NCBI RefSeq assembly: GCF_024808665.1
Contig: NZ_JANUBZ010000005.1
Coordinates: 1-64,000, forward strand
Direction of reading: 5' to 3'
DNA: 64,000 nucleotides
DNA from: Mucilaginibacter empetricola
GTDB lineage: Bacteria > Bacteroidota > Bacteroidia > Sphingobacteriales > Sphingobacteriaceae
The notes beneath the pieces are model-generated. The model was not told the DNA's origin. It saw only the letters and a program-made list of their open reading frames with translations, and made no database searches. Position numbers and translations under genes: made by a program. Positions 42,531-52,442 of the stretch are shown in pieces (the stretch's first letter is position 1; each line of letters begins with the position of its first letter).

Positions 42531-45473
42531 TTATTGGAATCGTTCTTCCAGAAACTTTCCGGTATAGGAATCCTTTTCTTTAATCAAATCCTCCGGAACT
42601 CCTTCAAAAACTACTTTACCACCATTGTCGCCACCTTCGGGGCCGATGTCAATTACCCAGTCGGCACATTTAATTACATCCATATTGTGTTCAATTACAA
42701 TAATGGTATTGCCATGCTCCAACAAAGCATCAAATGATTTAAGCAGCTTTTTAATATCGGCAAAATGCAGCCCGGTTGTAGGCTCATCAAAAATAAAGAG
42801 TGTTTTATGTGTATTGTTGCCTTTAACCAGGAACGATGCCAGCTTAATACGTTGCGCTTCGCCACCAGACAAGGTATTAGATGATTGCCCTAACTGCACA
42901 TAGCCTAATCCAACATCCATTAACGGTTTTATTTTGGCAATGATTTTTGGTTCTTTAACAAAGAATTCCAATGCTTCCTCAATGGTCATCCCTAAAACCT
43001 CCGATACGTTCTTTTCGTGATAGGTAACGTCCAATATGTGCTGCTTAAAACGTTTGCCACCACAAGTTTCGCAGGTAAGGAAAATATCAGCCATAAACTG
43101 CATTTCAATCTTTACCTCACCCTCGCCCTGGCAAACATCGCAACGCCCGCCTTCCACATTAAACGAAAATGCTGATGGCTTTAATCCCGCCGCTTTTGAC
43201 ACCGGTTGGGCAGCATATAAATTACGGATTTCATCCCAGGCCTTAACATAAGTAACCGGGTTGGACCGCGACGAACGGCCTATCGGGTTTTGATCTACCA
43301 GTTCAACCTGTTCAATTTTTTGGTAATCACCCTCTATACTATCATATGTTCCGGTTTGTTCGCCGTTATAATTACCCAATGTTTTTTGTAATGCGGGTGC
43401 CAATACCCGTTTTACTAAACTGGTTTTGCCGGAACCGGATACACCGGTAACTACAGATAATACTCCCAGTGGAAATTTAGCACTTACATTTTTCAAATTG
43501 TTTTCGCGGGCGCCTTTTATTTCAATAAAATCATTCCATTTGCGGCGACTTTTAGGGATGGCAATTTCTTCTTTTCCACTCAGGTAACGCCCGGTAAGGC
43601 TGTTGTCATCTTTGATGATTTCGTCATAAGTACCGGAGAAGATTAAATTACCGCCATGTGTGCCCGCTTCAGGGCCAATATCAATAATATGGTCGGCCGC
43701 TTTCATAATCTCTTCTTCGTGCTCCACCACCAAAACGGTATTGCCTACATCGCGCAGTGATTTCAGTACACTTATTAAACGTTGCGTATCGCGGGGGTGT
43801 AAGCCAATGCTTGGTTCATCCAATACATAAATAGATCCCACCAAACTACTGCCTAATGAAGTAGCCAAATTAATACGCTGTGATTCACCACCCGATAGCG
43901 TGTTCGATAATCGGTTTAATGTTAAATAACGTAGGCCTACATCATTTAAAAACGCTAAGCGGTTGGTTATTTCCATCAATAAACGCTTACCCACTTTGGC
44001 ATCGGTTTCATTTAGTTCGATGGTGTTAAAAAATGCAAGTGCTTTATCCAGGGCCATCAAAACCACATCAGTTATTGATTTGCCATTTATTTTTACATAT
44101 GATGCATCTTGCCTTAAACGGCTGCCCTTACACTCGGGACAGGTGGTTTTGCCACGATAGCGCGACAACATTACGCGGTATTGAATTTTATAGGTTTGCT
44201 CTTCAAGCTCTTTAAAAAACTCATCCAGTCCGCGGAAATAGGCGTTGCCTTTCCACAAAAGCTGTTGTTGTTGTTCGGTAAGCTGATTGTATTGGCGATG
44301 GATCGGGAAGTCGAACTTTAAAGCATTTTTTATAAGCAGATCATTCCATTCACGCATTTTTTCGCCCCTCCATGGGGCTATAGCGCCTTCATAAACACTT
44401 TTGCTTTTGTCTGGAATGACCAGGTCCTCATCAATGCCAATCACTTTTCCGTAACCTTCACATCTTTTGCAGGCGCCATAAGGATTGTTAAAACTGAAAA
44501 AATTTGCGGTAGGTTCTTCAAAACGGATACCATCAAGCTCAAACCTGTCGCAGAAGAAACGTTCCTGTTCTTTTTCAGCATCAGGTTCCTGGTAACGCAC
44601 ATAGCAATCGCCCTTGCCTTCAAAAAATGCAGTTTGTATCGAATCGCCTAAGCGGCTTATGGTTTCATCTTCTTCATTTTTTGAGATACGGTCAATAACA
44701 ATGCGCACGGTAGAGGTTAGTGGCTGGAGATTAGTGGTTAAAGCGTTATCGTCACTCTCTGTCTTTGATTTTTTAGCTGTAGCTTTTGTCTTTTTGCTTT
44801 CTGCTTTTTGCTTTCCGGTTTCTGCTCCTTCCACTTCATTTATCAACCATGAGCCATCATCAACAATGCTCATGTCTTCCAGCAAATCTTCAATTTTTGA
44901 GAGCTTGCCTCTAAATTCCACCCGTACGAAGCCCTTTTGCATTAATACCGCAAGTTCTTCTTTTAAGCTGCGGTTATTGTGCGGATATAATGGGCATAAA
45001 AGGGTAACCTGTGTTTCATCAGGCAGCGTCATAATGAAATTAACTACATCGGTAACATTGTCTTTTTTTACTATTTGGCCTGATATCGGCGATATAGTTT
45101 TGCCTATCCGGGAGAAAAGCAGTTTCAGGTAATCGTAAATCTCAGTTGAAGTGCCAACGGTTGAACGTGGATTGGAGGTAATTATCTTTTGCTCAATTGC
45201 AATAGCTGGAGCTATACCTTTAATATAATCAACATCGGGCTTATTCATCCTCCCTAAAAACTGACGGGCATACGATGAAAGACTTTCCACATAACGGCGC
45301 TGTCCTTCGGCATAAAGCGTATCAAAAGCCAGTGATGATTTACCCGAGCCCGACATACCTGTAACTACTACCAGTTTGTTTTTAGGTATAGCCACGTCCA
45401 TGTTTTTCAGGTTGTGAACTCTGGCTCCTTTAATAATAATATGACGTTGTGGATCTTTGTCTGCTTCTTTCAT
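42531..45473 (-). CDS. uvrA: UvrA, excision nuclease subunit A, with a 40-residue insertion
   Basis: 980 residues; finds bulky DNA damage in nucleotide excision repair with UvrB and UvrC. Two ABC modules: Walker [10 protein letters not shown] (about 39-47) and GVSGSGKTS; signatures LSGGESQRI and LSGGEAQRI; zinc motifs [10 protein letters not shown] and [19 protein letters not shown]. Family proteins have about 940 residues. The excess sits at about 215-254 in the UvrB-binding domain as a Lys/Ala/Ser-rich linker (GKQKAESKK, then [11 protein letters not shown]) followed by TTNLQPLTS. Its DNA is made of words that match intergenic repeats in this window, so it is probably an inserted repeat kept in frame. 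Confidence 0.96.
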   Translation of the reverse strand: MKEADKDPQRHIIIKGARVHNLKNMDVAIPKNKLVVVTGMSGSGKSSLAFDTLYAEGQRRYVESLSSYARQFLGRMNKPDVDYIKGIAPAIAIEQKIITSNPRSTVGTSTEIYDYLKLLFSRIGKTISPISGQIVKKDNVTDVVNFIMTLPDETQVTLLCPLYPHNNRSLKEELAVLMQKGFVRVEFRGKLSKIEDLLEDMSIVDDGSWLINEVEGAETGKQKAESKKTKATAKKSKTESDDNALTTNLQPLTSTVRIVIDRISKNEEDETISRLGDSIQTAFFEGKGDCYVRYQEPDAEKEQERFFCDRFELDGIRFEEPTANFFSFNNPYGACKRCEGYGKVIGIDEDLVIPDKSKSVYEGAIAPWRGEKMREWNDLLIKNALKFDFPIHRQYNQLTEQQQQLLWKGNAYFRGLDEFFKELEEQTYKIQYRVMLSRYRGKTTCPECKGSRLRQDASYVKINGKSITDVVLMALDKALAFFNTIELNETDAKVGKRLLMEITNRLAFLNDVGLRYLTLNRLSNTLSGGESQRINLATSLGSSLVGSIYVLDEPSIGLHPRDTQRLISVLKSLRDVGNTVLVVEHEEEIMKAADHIIDIGPEAGTHGGNLIFSGTYDEIIKDDNSLTGRYLSGKEEIAIPKSRRKWNDFIEIKGARENNLKNVSAKFPLGVLSVVTGVSGSGKTSLVKRVLAPALQKTLGNYNGEQTGTYDSIEGDYQKIEQVELVDQNPIGRSSRSNPVTYVKAWDEIRNLYAAQPVSKAAGLKPSAFSFNVEGGRCDVCQGEGEVKIEMQFMADIFLTCETCGGKRFKQHILDVTYHEKNVSEVLGMTIEEALEFFVKEPKIIAKIKPLMDVGLGYVQLGQSSNTLSGGEAQRIKLASFLVKGNNTHKTLFIFDEPTTGLHFADIKKLLKSFDALLEHGNTIIVIEHNMDVIKCADWVIDIGPEGGDNGGKVVFEGVPEDLIKEKDSYTGKFLEERFQ
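44711..44828. repeat. Intragenic copy of the word-repeat family in uvrA
   Basis: On the plus strand: TAGAGGTTAGTGGCTGGAGA (44711-44730), then TTTTTGCTTTCTGCTTTTTG (44801-44810 area) and CTTTCCGGTTTCTGCTCC. These words echo 24237-24252 and 33915-33960. Size about 120 bp, divisible by three with no stop, so it adds 40 codons. Confidence 0.6.
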
Positions 45474-45954
45474 TTAGTTCATAGAGTTCATGAATCATTG
45501 TTCATAGCAAACTATTGTATGCATATAATGATGATCCATTTTGTAGTAAAGATGTTGGGTTGCAGCGCTAATTTTGTGTTTATGGCCATGAATAATGATC
45601 CAAAAACTATAGGCTGCGTTCCAAAACGCAAAAATCCTAAAATATTTAGCAGTATCCAAATATGTTTGTGATTAGTAGGCAGTTATTTGTCAATATTTTG
45701 ATTTGTTTGCAATGGGCTGACATAACTGTAGCAACTCCATTTTATTGTTCTCCATATACCTTATTATATGCGGTAAATAGGCTTTTAAGCACTATTTAAC
45801 AAATATTAACATTTCTGACAGAAAATATTATTTGTTTTTCTAATGATAAATTGGTTTATTTGAATAAGATTTTTTTTAACCCCTAAAAAATAACGTATAG
45901 ATAAAACTCTACTCAATAAAATATTATTATTTAATTAAGTTAAGTAGTTTTTCT
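45474..45954. other. 480-bp gene-free region between uvrA and the sigma factor
   Basis: Divergent genes flank it. No supported ORF and no clear TAnnTTTG element; AT-rich toward the right end. It must hold both promoters. Confidence 0.5.
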
Positions 45955-46539
45955 ATGGATTTTCAATTGAAAAGTGATCAGGATCTAATCCATCATTATG
46001 TTGCTGGTGATGAAGCTGGATTGGTAGAGCTGATTCGACGCTATCAATCAAAAATTTACACTTCCATTTATTTGCTGGTAAAGGATGAATATCTGGCTGA
46101 AGATATTTTTCAGGATACCTTTATTAAAGTTATAAATACCTTAAAAGCAGGTAAATATAATGAAGAAGGTAAGTTTTTACCATGGGTTACCCGTATTGCC
46201 CATAATTTGGTTATTGACCATTTTCGCCGGGAAAAACGCGCGCCAATGATAAGCAATGGCGATGACTTTGATATTTTTGAAGTTTTAGGTAATTACGACG
46301 AAAGTACCGAAGACCGGATGGTACGCGAACAAACCTATAAAGATCTTAAATCGTTGATTCACCTGTTGCCTGCCGAGCAGAAAGAGGTATTGATAATGCG
46401 CCACTTTGGCGATATGAGCTTTAAAGAAATTGCTGATATTACAGATGTTAGCATCAACACAGCTCTTGGCCGTATGCGTTATGCGCTTAATAACTTGCGC
46501 AAAATGATGCAGAGTAAAGAGTTGAGTTTGAAGAATTAG
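45955..46539 (+). CDS. ECF-type RNA polymerase sigma factor
   Basis: 194 residues. Region 2 (about 20-95): AGLVELIRRYQSKIYTSIYLL, then AEDIFQDTFIKVI and LPWVTRIAHNLVIDHFRREKR. Region 4 (about 135-185): LPAEQKEVLIMRHFGDMSFKEIADITDVS (motifs as shown in part), with ALGRMRYALNNLRKMM. It would direct RNA polymerase to a specific set of promoters. No anti-sigma gene with a membrane span is adjacent; the next gene is a small unknown one. Confidence 0.9.
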   Translation: MDFQLKSDQDLIHHYVAGDEAGLVELIRRYQSKIYTSIYLLVKDEYLAEDIFQDTFIKVINTLKAGKYNEEGKFLPWVTRIAHNLVIDHFRREKRAPMISNGDDFDIFEVLGNYDESTEDRMVREQTYKDLKSLIHLLPAEQKEVLIMRHFGDMSFKEIADITDVSINTALGRMRYALNNLRKMMQSKELSLKN

Positions 46540-46636
46540 TGAGTAGTTGATTAAGTTGGAATGGTTGATTAAGTTTTAAGATGTGACTTGATTAAACAGA
46601 TGAATGATTGGATAAAACTTACCAAATCAACTTAGC
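46540..46636. repeat. Word-repeat spacer (TTGATTAAGTT type)
   Basis: Contains TTGATTAAGTT twice and TGATTAAACAG, TGATTGGAT, then ACCAAATCAACTTAG on the right, an inverted counterpart. No ORF. Lies between the sigma factor gene and the small unknown gene. Confidence 0.4.
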
Positions 46637-46749
46637 CTGTCACGAATAAACATCCCCTAAAAAATAAATTTCATTTAATTTTCATCTTCATAAAATATTA
46701 TATTTAAGCTTTCGTTTAGTATCTGTAAACTAAAAATTTCAAAAAGCTT

Positions 46750-46944
46750 ATGGACGAAACCTTTACAGCAACTTTAAGTTTACTGACTAACAAAGCCAGG
46801 GTGAATGAGGAGCTACAAGAGAATTTGGAAGGCGACGAACTGATGTTTTATCATTCACTTCGCGCTGATCTGGATCTTTTGAAAAAAGCCCCGAAATTGC
46901 AGACAATCCATCAAATACTGGATTACTCAAAAAGCCTGCGTTAG
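46750..46944 (+). CDS. Small acidic protein of unknown function
   Basis: 64 residues: MDETFTATLSLLTNKARVNE, then LEGDELMFYHSLRADLDLL and ending HQILDYSKSLR. Mostly helical, no membrane span or signal. It follows the ECF sigma gene by 210 bp on the same strand, an arrangement that could mean a shared role, but no domain is recognised. Confidence 0.6.
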   Translation: MDETFTATLSLLTNKARVNEELQENLEGDELMFYHSLRADLDLLKKAPKLQTIHQILDYSKSLR

Positions 46945-47035
46945 TAGTAAACCACAGAACTGGTTCACAGGTCATAGCTGTTTTTTTATAAATAGCTGAT
47001 GATTTGTGAACCTTTCCATTTTTAAGCCATTTCTA

Positions 47036-47201
47036 TTTATTGAGTCATTTTGTCATTGGTCATTAAGTCATTGATGAGGCGGCGTGTTTCAAATAATCAG
47101 AAACTCTTTTGTATTTGCTAATTATTGATGACTATTGCAGTTAAAAACGATAAGATATCAGCCATAGGCAAAATGACTAATGACCCCAATGACCAATGAC
47201 T
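47036..47201. repeat. TCATT/AATGAC word inverted repeat overlapping the nth start
   Basis: Left: GTCATTTTGTCATTGGTCATT and AAGTCATTGATG (47041-47075, in part). Right: AAAATGACTAATGACCCC and AATGACCAATGACTAA (47170-47201), their complements. The right arm contains the ATG of nth at 47196. Confidence 0.6.
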
Positions 47202-47945
47202 AAACCCGAACGCTACAAACACTTTGTTGAGTATTTTTCTAAGCAACAGCCCGATGCTGTTACCGAGTTGCATTATGGCAGTCCATTTCAGTTATTGATT
47301 GCGGTAATACTTTCCGCTCAATGTACTGATAAGCGAATAAACCAGGTTACTCCGGCACTATTTGAGCGTTTTCCAACGCCGGAAATTCTGGCTGCTTCAA
47401 CATCTGATGAGGTTTTTAATTATATCCGCAGCGTAAGCTATCCTAATAATAAGGCTAAACATTTAGTGGGTATGGCAAAAATGCTGGTTGAGGTTTTCAA
47501 TAGCGAGGTGCCGTCAGATATTAATGATTTACAGAAAATGCCTGGTGTGGGTCGTAAAACGGCCAATGTAATAGCTTCGGTGGTGTTTGATGCGCCGGCC
47601 ATAGCTGTTGATACACATGTGTTCAGGGTATCAAACCGTATTGGTTTAACCACCAATGCGCGTACACCGCTGGCTGTTGAAAAGCAGCTAGTGCTGTTTT
47701 TGCCCAAAGATACCTTAGCTATTGCCCATCACTGGTTGATATTGCATGGGCGCTATATTTGTATAGCCCGCAGCCCTAAATGCGAAACTTGCCCCATTAG
47801 TTGGTTTTGTAAATATTATGAGCGTACCCATACTGAAACAGCCCTGTTAAAAGCCGAAGCGCTAAAACTTAAGAAAGTGAAAGAGCAGAAAAAGAAAAAC
47901 GCTTTGAATAAGATCAGTAAAGAATTGAAGAAAAGGAGTGAGTAG
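47196..47945 (+). CDS. nth: Endonuclease III
   Basis: 249 residues; DNA glycosylase/AP lyase for oxidised pyrimidines in base excision repair. The helix-hairpin-helix PGVGRKTANVIASVVF (about 114-129) carries the catalytic Lys, followed by VDTHVFRVSNRIGL with the Asp. The iron-sulfur cluster has C-x6-C-x2-C-x5-C: CIARSPKCETCPISWFC. The C-terminal tail (about 215-249) is lysine-rich. The start ATG lies in the right arm of a word repeat. No clear promoter is seen. Confidence 0.95.
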   Translation: MTKPERYKHFVEYFSKQQPDAVTELHYGSPFQLLIAVILSAQCTDKRINQVTPALFERFPTPEILAASTSDEVFNYIRSVSYPNNKAKHLVGMAKMLVEVFNSEVPSDINDLQKMPGVGRKTANVIASVVFDAPAIAVDTHVFRVSNRIGLTTNARTPLAVEKQLVLFLPKDTLAIAHHWLILHGRYICIARSPKCETCPISWFCKYYERTHTETALLKAEALKLKKVKEQKKKNALNKISKELKKRSE

Positions 47946-47981
47946 TAATTAGGTAGTATATAATGTTGAAATATTATTGAT

Positions 47982-48164
47982 ATAGCGATGGGTTTTAAAC
48001 TAAGGGTGTTCGAAACCTTGGTTTTATTACGAAATATGATAGGGATGTCACCCTGAGGCACTCGAATGGTGAGCGCAGAGGCCTTTGCCCACATGCTTCG
48101 AGTGCCTCAGCATGACACCCTTTTTTAATGTTTCGAACACTCTTAGTTTTAAACCCATCGCTAT
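47982..48164. repeat. Nested double inverted repeat element
   Basis: Outer arms 47982-48016 and 48130-48164 pair with 2 mismatches in 35 (ATAGCGATGGGTTTTAAACT-like arm). Inner arms 48042-48066 and 48097-48120 pair also (core CTGAGGCACTCGAA). The inner part resembles the TGTCACCCTGAGGC repeat class found in many Bacteroidota. Confidence 0.85.
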
Positions 48165-48320
48165 GGGAAAAGTCGAGAGGGGATTTTAAAAGCGATTTCC
48201 TTTATGTGAATAATTTTTGATTGTGTATTCAACTTATTACTATTAACTTAATCAACGCATAAACCAATCACATAATAAAAATAATTACTAAAAATATTAG
48301 CATTTGTAAATAATATATTT

Positions 48321-48328
48321 TACATTTG
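48321..48328 (+). promoter_or_regulatory. -7 element before recA
   Basis: TACATTTG fits TAnnTTTG and lies 17 bases before the recA ATG. A TTTG at 48303-48306 is only 14 bases upstream, too close for a standard -33, so the promoter is not complete by eye. No LexA box is recognised. Confidence 0.5.
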
Positions 48329-48345
48329 TTCACACAATTTTTAAT

Positions 48346-49353
48346 ATGAGCAACGCAGAAAAATTAAAAGCATTACAGCTAACCTTAGACAAGCTGGAGA
48401 AGTCATACGGAAAAGGTACTATCATGAAACTGGGTGACACCGTAATTGAGGCAACTGAAGTGATCTCAACAGGGTCTTTAGGGTTAGATATTGCTTTGGG
48501 TGTAGGTGGTTTGCCAAAAGGCCGGGTTATTGAAATATATGGTCCGGAATCATCAGGTAAAACAACATTGGCTATTCATGCCATTGCCGAATCGCAAAAA
48601 AATGGTGGCATTGCTGCTTTTATTGATGCTGAGCATGCTTTTGACCGTTTTTATGCCAAAAAACTAGGCGTTGATGTAGAGAATTTACTGATATCACAAC
48701 CTGATAATGGCGAGCAGGCATTGGAAATTGCCGATAACCTGATCCGTTCGGGAGCTATTGATATTTTGGTTATTGACTCGGTTGCTGCGTTGGTTCCCAA
48801 GGCTGAAATTGAAGGCGAAATGGGCGATTCAAAAATGGGTTTACAAGCTCGTTTAATGTCGCAAGCCTTACGTAAATTAACGGGTACTATTAGTAAAACA
48901 GGATGCTGCTGTATATTTATTAACCAGCTGCGCGAAAAAATTGGTGTAATGTTCGGTAATCCTGAAACTACTACCGGTGGTAATGCGCTTAAATTCTACG
49001 CTTCGGTGCGTTTGGATGTTCGTCGTATATCGCAAATTAAAGATTCTGACGAAGTATCGGGCAACAGGGTTAAGGTAAAGATCGTGAAAAACAAAGTTGC
49101 ACCTCCGTTCCGTATTGCTGAGTTTGATATTATGTTTGGCGAAGGCATATCTAAAGCCGGTGAGATTATTGACCTGGGTGTTGAGCACAACATCATAAAA
49201 AAGGCAGGGTCATGGTTCAGCTACGGCGAAACCCGTTTAGGACAGGGCCGTGATGCGGTGAAACAACTGATACTGGATAATCCGGAATTGATGGAAGAAC
49301 TGGAAGCCAAAATAAAACAAACCGTAACCGGTGACCATCTGGCAGAAGCATAA
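48346..49353 (+). CDS. recA: RecA recombinase
   Basis: 335 residues; strand exchange and SOS coprotease. Walker [10 protein letters not shown] (about 66-74), the AEHAFD motif of the ATPase, and [22 protein letters not shown] with the MAW/loop 2 region. Ends with the short C-terminal domain ([15 protein letters not shown]). Normal length. With nth and uvrA it makes a loose DNA repair neighbourhood. Confidence 0.98.
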   Translation: MSNAEKLKALQLTLDKLEKSYGKGTIMKLGDTVIEATEVISTGSLGLDIALGVGGLPKGRVIEIYGPESSGKTTLAIHAIAESQKNGGIAAFIDAEHAFDRFYAKKLGVDVENLLISQPDNGEQALEIADNLIRSGAIDILVIDSVAALVPKAEIEGEMGDSKMGLQARLMSQALRKLTGTISKTGCCCIFINQLREKIGVMFGNPETTTGGNALKFYASVRLDVRRISQIKDSDEVSGNRVKVKIVKNKVAPPFRIAEFDIMFGEGISKAGEIIDLGVEHNIIKKAGSWFSYGETRLGQGRDAVKQLILDNPELMEELEAKIKQTVTGDHLAEA

Positions 49354-49401
49354 AAATTTGATTTTGCTTATTTCTACATAAATCTACCCATGAAAAACAA
49401 C

Positions 49402-49435
49402 AAAAAGCTCCGGTATTTTACCGGAGCTTTTTGTT
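49402..49435 (+). terminator. Terminator of recA (also usable from the left-facing gene)
   Basis: AAAAAGCTCCGGTA (49402-49415) with TACCGGAGCTTTTT (49419-49432), a 14-bp perfect stem with loop TTT. It is symmetric, so it can serve recA and the convergent DUF302 gene. Confidence 0.9.
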
Positions 49436-49456
49436 TATATGATGTGGGTTGTGAAA

Positions 49457-49840
49457 CTACCCTAGTACCTTTACCATTAAAGGATCAAGATCAATAGGTG
49501 CACTAACCTGATCAGATAATGAATACCTGCCCTTAATATAAGCGGCGGTATTATAAGCTACCCACACTTTTTGTTCATTATCCTGCCAGGCTATAACTTT
49601 TAAAGGCAGATCCAATGCAGCTACAGGGTTTTCTATCATAATTGGGCCGCCTGATTTTGGGTTGCCAAATAAAATGAATTCAAAGGGTGGTATAATTTGC
49701 CCGGTTTTATGTAACTCGGCCTGCTGATCAATCCGGGCATAAATGGTTACCCCGTTACTTTGCAAAACTGCCTGAAGCTTATCAATAGTGTCTTTTACAG
49801 AGTGCGGGCTTGATTTTATAGTAATTTCTTGTGGATTCAT
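49457..49840 (-). CDS. DUF302 family protein
   Basis: 127 residues, small alpha-beta protein: HSVKDTIDKLQAVLQSNGVTIYARIDQ, then FGNPKSGGPIMIENPVAALDLPLKVIAW (motif FGNPxxGxxLM and LPLKVI). The family function is uncertain. Transcribed on the minus strand toward recA; no signal peptide. Confidence 0.8.
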   Translation of the reverse strand: MNPQEITIKSSPHSVKDTIDKLQAVLQSNGVTIYARIDQQAELHKTGQIIPPFEFILFGNPKSGGPIMIENPVAALDLPLKVIAWQDNEQKVWVAYNTAAYIKGRYSLSDQVSAPIDLDPLMVKVLG

Positions 49841-49941
49841 GGTTGCTGATTTGTTTTGTAAAGCTGAATTCGATTTAAAAACTAAAGATCGATAGATTCT
49901 TAATTTATTCCTTATTTTTAATCAATATAAACCTCAATTAC

Positions 49942-50304
49942 ATGTATTTAATTTCACGCATATTAATAGCAATAGTTATTGTCGAGCATTTTTACTTTTT
50001 ATGGTTGGAAATGTTTGTTTGGACAACCCGGGGGCCAAAAGTGTTTACACATATTCCGGCGGCTTTATTTAAGGAGACCAAAACAATGGCCGCCAACCAG
50101 GGACTTTATAATGGTTTTTTGGCCGCAGGCCTTTTGTGGAGTTTTTTTATAGCAGATGTCGGCTGGCAGCGTAATGTATCCACGTTTTTCCTGGCTTGTG
50201 TAATTGTTGCGGGCCTTTACGGCGCATACAGTGTATCCAAACGGATATTTTTTATACAAGCATTGCCGGCTATATTGGCCATGCTGATGCTGTTTTTTAT
50301 TTAG
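49942..50304 (+). CDS. DUF1304 family membrane protein
   Basis: 120 residues with four predicted helices (about 1-22, 55-72, 78-97, 102-120). HFYFLWLEMFVW near the start and NQGLYNGFLAAGLLW are the family motif. Function unknown. It is divergent from the DUF302 gene; it precedes a repeat element and lpd. Confidence 0.8.
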   Translation: MYLISRILIAIVIVEHFYFLWLEMFVWTTRGPKVFTHIPAALFKETKTMAANQGLYNGFLAAGLLWSFFIADVGWQRNVSTFFLACVIVAGLYGAYSVSKRIFFIQALPAILAMLMLFFI

Positions 50305-50343
50305 AAGATGTGTCTTTGGTGGGTGATTTAAACAACGTCCGAC

Positions 50344-50469
50344 ATTAGCTTCACCTAAATCCTCTCCAAAGGAGAGGACTTTAACTTCGCTCTTTTCTAG
50401 AACCCTCTCCTTGCGCCACCGCTAAAGCTGAGGCGGCATGCGGTTGGAGAGGGCAGGGTGAGGCTAACG
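50344..50469. repeat. CCTCTCC/GGAGAGG palindromic element
   Basis: Outer ends TTAGCTTCACC and GGTGAGGCTAA (50345-50355 and 50457-50467) are complementary with one mismatch. Inside is the hairpin CCTCTCCAAAGGAGAGG (50361-50377) and a second CCCTCTCC/GGAGAGGG pair. It sits just before lpd and lies between DUF1304 and the promoter of lpd. Confidence 0.75.
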
Positions 50470-50527
50470 TTCCTAACCCTATTGTCAACTTTATCAGTTT
50501 ACAGTTTTATTGGCTCTCAATATTGCT

Positions 50528-50535
50528 TAACTTTG
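50528..50535 (+). promoter_or_regulatory. -7 element before lpd
   Basis: TAACTTTG fits TAnnTTTG and ends 24 bases before the lpd ATG. A TTG 15 bases upstream (50510-50512) is closer than the usual spacing, so the -33 is uncertain. Confidence 0.55.
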
Positions 50536-50559
50536 TGCTCCAAAACAATTTACAAGCTT

Positions 50560-51963
50560 ATGCAATATGATGTTATCGTTATCGGTTCGGGCCCTGGTGG
50601 TTACGTTGCCGCTATACGTTGTGCCCAATTGGGTTTAAAAACTGCTATCATTGAAAAATATAATACTTTAGGCGGTACATGCCTTAACGTAGGTTGTATC
50701 CCTTCAAAAGCGCTTCTTGATTCTTCTGAACATTATCACAATGCTGCCCATGCTTTTACTGATCATGGTATAAGGTTGGACAATTTGAAGGTTGATTTCG
50801 GCCGGATGATTAAACGCAAGCAGGAAGTTGTTGATGCCAATACCAGTGGTATCACCTACCTGATGAAAAAGAACAAAATTGATGTGCATACCGGCGTCGG
50901 TTCTTTTAAAGATAAAAATACCATCAGCATAAAAAAAGCAGATGGTACAGAAACAGAAATAACCGGTACAAATGTGATCATCGCCACCGGTTCAAAACCG
51001 TCCGCATTGCCTTTCATCAAAACTGATAAAAAGCGCATCATTACCTCAACAGAAGCATTAACGCTTACCGAAGTGCCCAAACACCTTGTGTTAATTGGTG
51101 GCGGCGTTATTGGTTTAGAATTGGGATCTGTTTATGCGCGCCTGGGTGCTAAGGTTTCCGTTATTGAATTTATGGATTCCATTATTCCAACTATGGACAA
51201 AAGCCTGGGCAAAGAATTGCAAAAGGTTTTACAAAAACTCGGAATGGAATTTTACCTGGGCCATAAAGTAACAGGTGCAACTGTAAAAGGTAAAGAGGTT
51301 ACCGTAACTTTTGACGACCCTAAAGGTGAAAAGAAAGAGCTTAAAGGCGATTATTGCCTGGTGGCTGTTGGTCGTGTTGCTTATACCGATGGTTTAGGTT
51401 TGGATAAAATTGGTATTACCATTGAAGAGCGTGGCCGTAAAATTCCGGTAAACGATCACCTGGAAACCAGCGTTAAAGGCGTTTATGCCATCGGCGATGT
51501 TATTAAAGGTGCTATGCTTGCTCACAAAGCCGAAGATGAAGGTACTTTGGTAGCTGAAATTATTGCTGGTCAAAAACCGCATATTGATTATAACCTTATA
51601 CCGGGTGTAGTTTATACCTGGCCCGAAGTTGCAGCTGTTGGACAAACAGAAGAGCAATTAAAAGCAGCGGGAGTAAAATATAAAACCGGATCATTCCCAT
51701 TCAAGGCAAGTGGCCGTGCCCGTGCCAGCGGCGATTTAGATGGCTTTGTAAAAGTATTAGCTGATGCTAATACCGACGAAATTTTAGGCGTACACATGAT
51801 TGGTCCGCGTGCTGCCGACATGATTGCAGAGGCCGTTGTTGCTATGGAATATCGTGCGTCAGCCGAAGATATTTCGCGAATGAGCCATGCACATCCTACT
51901 TACACCGAAGCTATGCGCGAAGCTTGCCTTGCAGCAACAGGCAACAGAGCAATACATATTTAA
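50560..51963 (+). CDS. lpd: Dihydrolipoyl dehydrogenase (E3)
   Basis: 467 residues from the ATG at 50560, which puts the FAD motif at the N-terminus (VIVIGSGPGGYVAAI); a frame extending upstream to 50458 is not coding. Redox disulfide: GGTCLNVGCIPSK. NAD motif: IGGGVIGLELGSVYARLG. The His-Glu dyad is in SHAHPTYTEAMREA. It reoxidises the lipoyl arms of pyruvate, 2-oxoglutarate and branched-chain dehydrogenases and of glycine cleavage. The other subunits are elsewhere. Confidence 0.97.
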   Translation: MQYDVIVIGSGPGGYVAAIRCAQLGLKTAIIEKYNTLGGTCLNVGCIPSKALLDSSEHYHNAAHAFTDHGIRLDNLKVDFGRMIKRKQEVVDANTSGITYLMKKNKIDVHTGVGSFKDKNTISIKKADGTETEITGTNVIIATGSKPSALPFIKTDKKRIITSTEALTLTEVPKHLVLIGGGVIGLELGSVYARLGAKVSVIEFMDSIIPTMDKSLGKELQKVLQKLGMEFYLGHKVTGATVKGKEVTVTFDDPKGEKKELKGDYCLVAVGRVAYTDGLGLDKIGITIEERGRKIPVNDHLETSVKGVYAIGDVIKGAMLAHKAEDEGTLVAEIIAGQKPHIDYNLIPGVVYTWPEVAAVGQTEEQLKAAGVKYKTGSFPFKASGRARASGDLDGFVKVLADANTDEILGVHMIGPRAADMIAEAVVAMEYRASAEDISRMSHAHPTYTEAMREACLAATGNRAIHI

Positions 51964-52442
51964 ACGAAAGCTGCTCTTTTTTCACTCCATTAACTCAGGG
52001 GTTAGCAAATATTTACTATTTGTTAACCCCTGTTTCTTTTTTATGCCCTTCTGCGTTGTTTCAAAGCGGTTTTCTATCGCTTGATTTTTTTACTTATTTA
52101 TTATTATTTATAAATTAAATTATTTATTTTTAGTAAATAAAGTATTTCCTATAAAAAGCAATTTGTAAACTGGTTTCCAAATTTAATTTAAACAATAAAG
52201 ACAACTTATAACATAATTACAAATATTAAGTATTGATATTAAGTAGTTTGAGTTTTTTGTTTGATTGAAATTGTTTTTATTGAAGAGTGTAAATTAAAAA
52301 GCAATCATTTCTTTTTGCTTAATATGTTAAATATTTTAAACCTAAACCTTAGTGGCTTTTGTAATACTATTCTCCGGATATTAATGAAGGGAAAATAACA
52401 TTTATAGAAGCTCAGGCAATATTTAACCTATAAGTATTTGTT
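51964..52442. other. 480-bp gene-free region with an lpd terminator
   Basis: Contains the lpd terminator at 51997-52037, then very AT-rich sequence with TTATTTATTATTATTTAT-like stretches and no supported ORF. The promoter of the first large surface protein should be here, but no TAnnTTTG is obvious. Confidence 0.6.
51997..52037 (+). terminator. Terminator of lpd
   Basis: AGGGGTTAGCAAATA (51997-52011) with TATTTGTTAACCCCT (52017-52031), one mismatch, followed by GTTTCTTTTTT. Confidence 0.85.

Noticed and set aside
45414..45671. 85-codon plus frame overlapping the uvrA start
   Set aside because: It begins inside uvrA on the other strand and has no features of a gene.
50458..50559. N-terminal extension of lpd
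   Set aside because: The upstream frame runs into a palindromic repeat; the FAD motif needs the ATG at 50560 and the added residues match no family.
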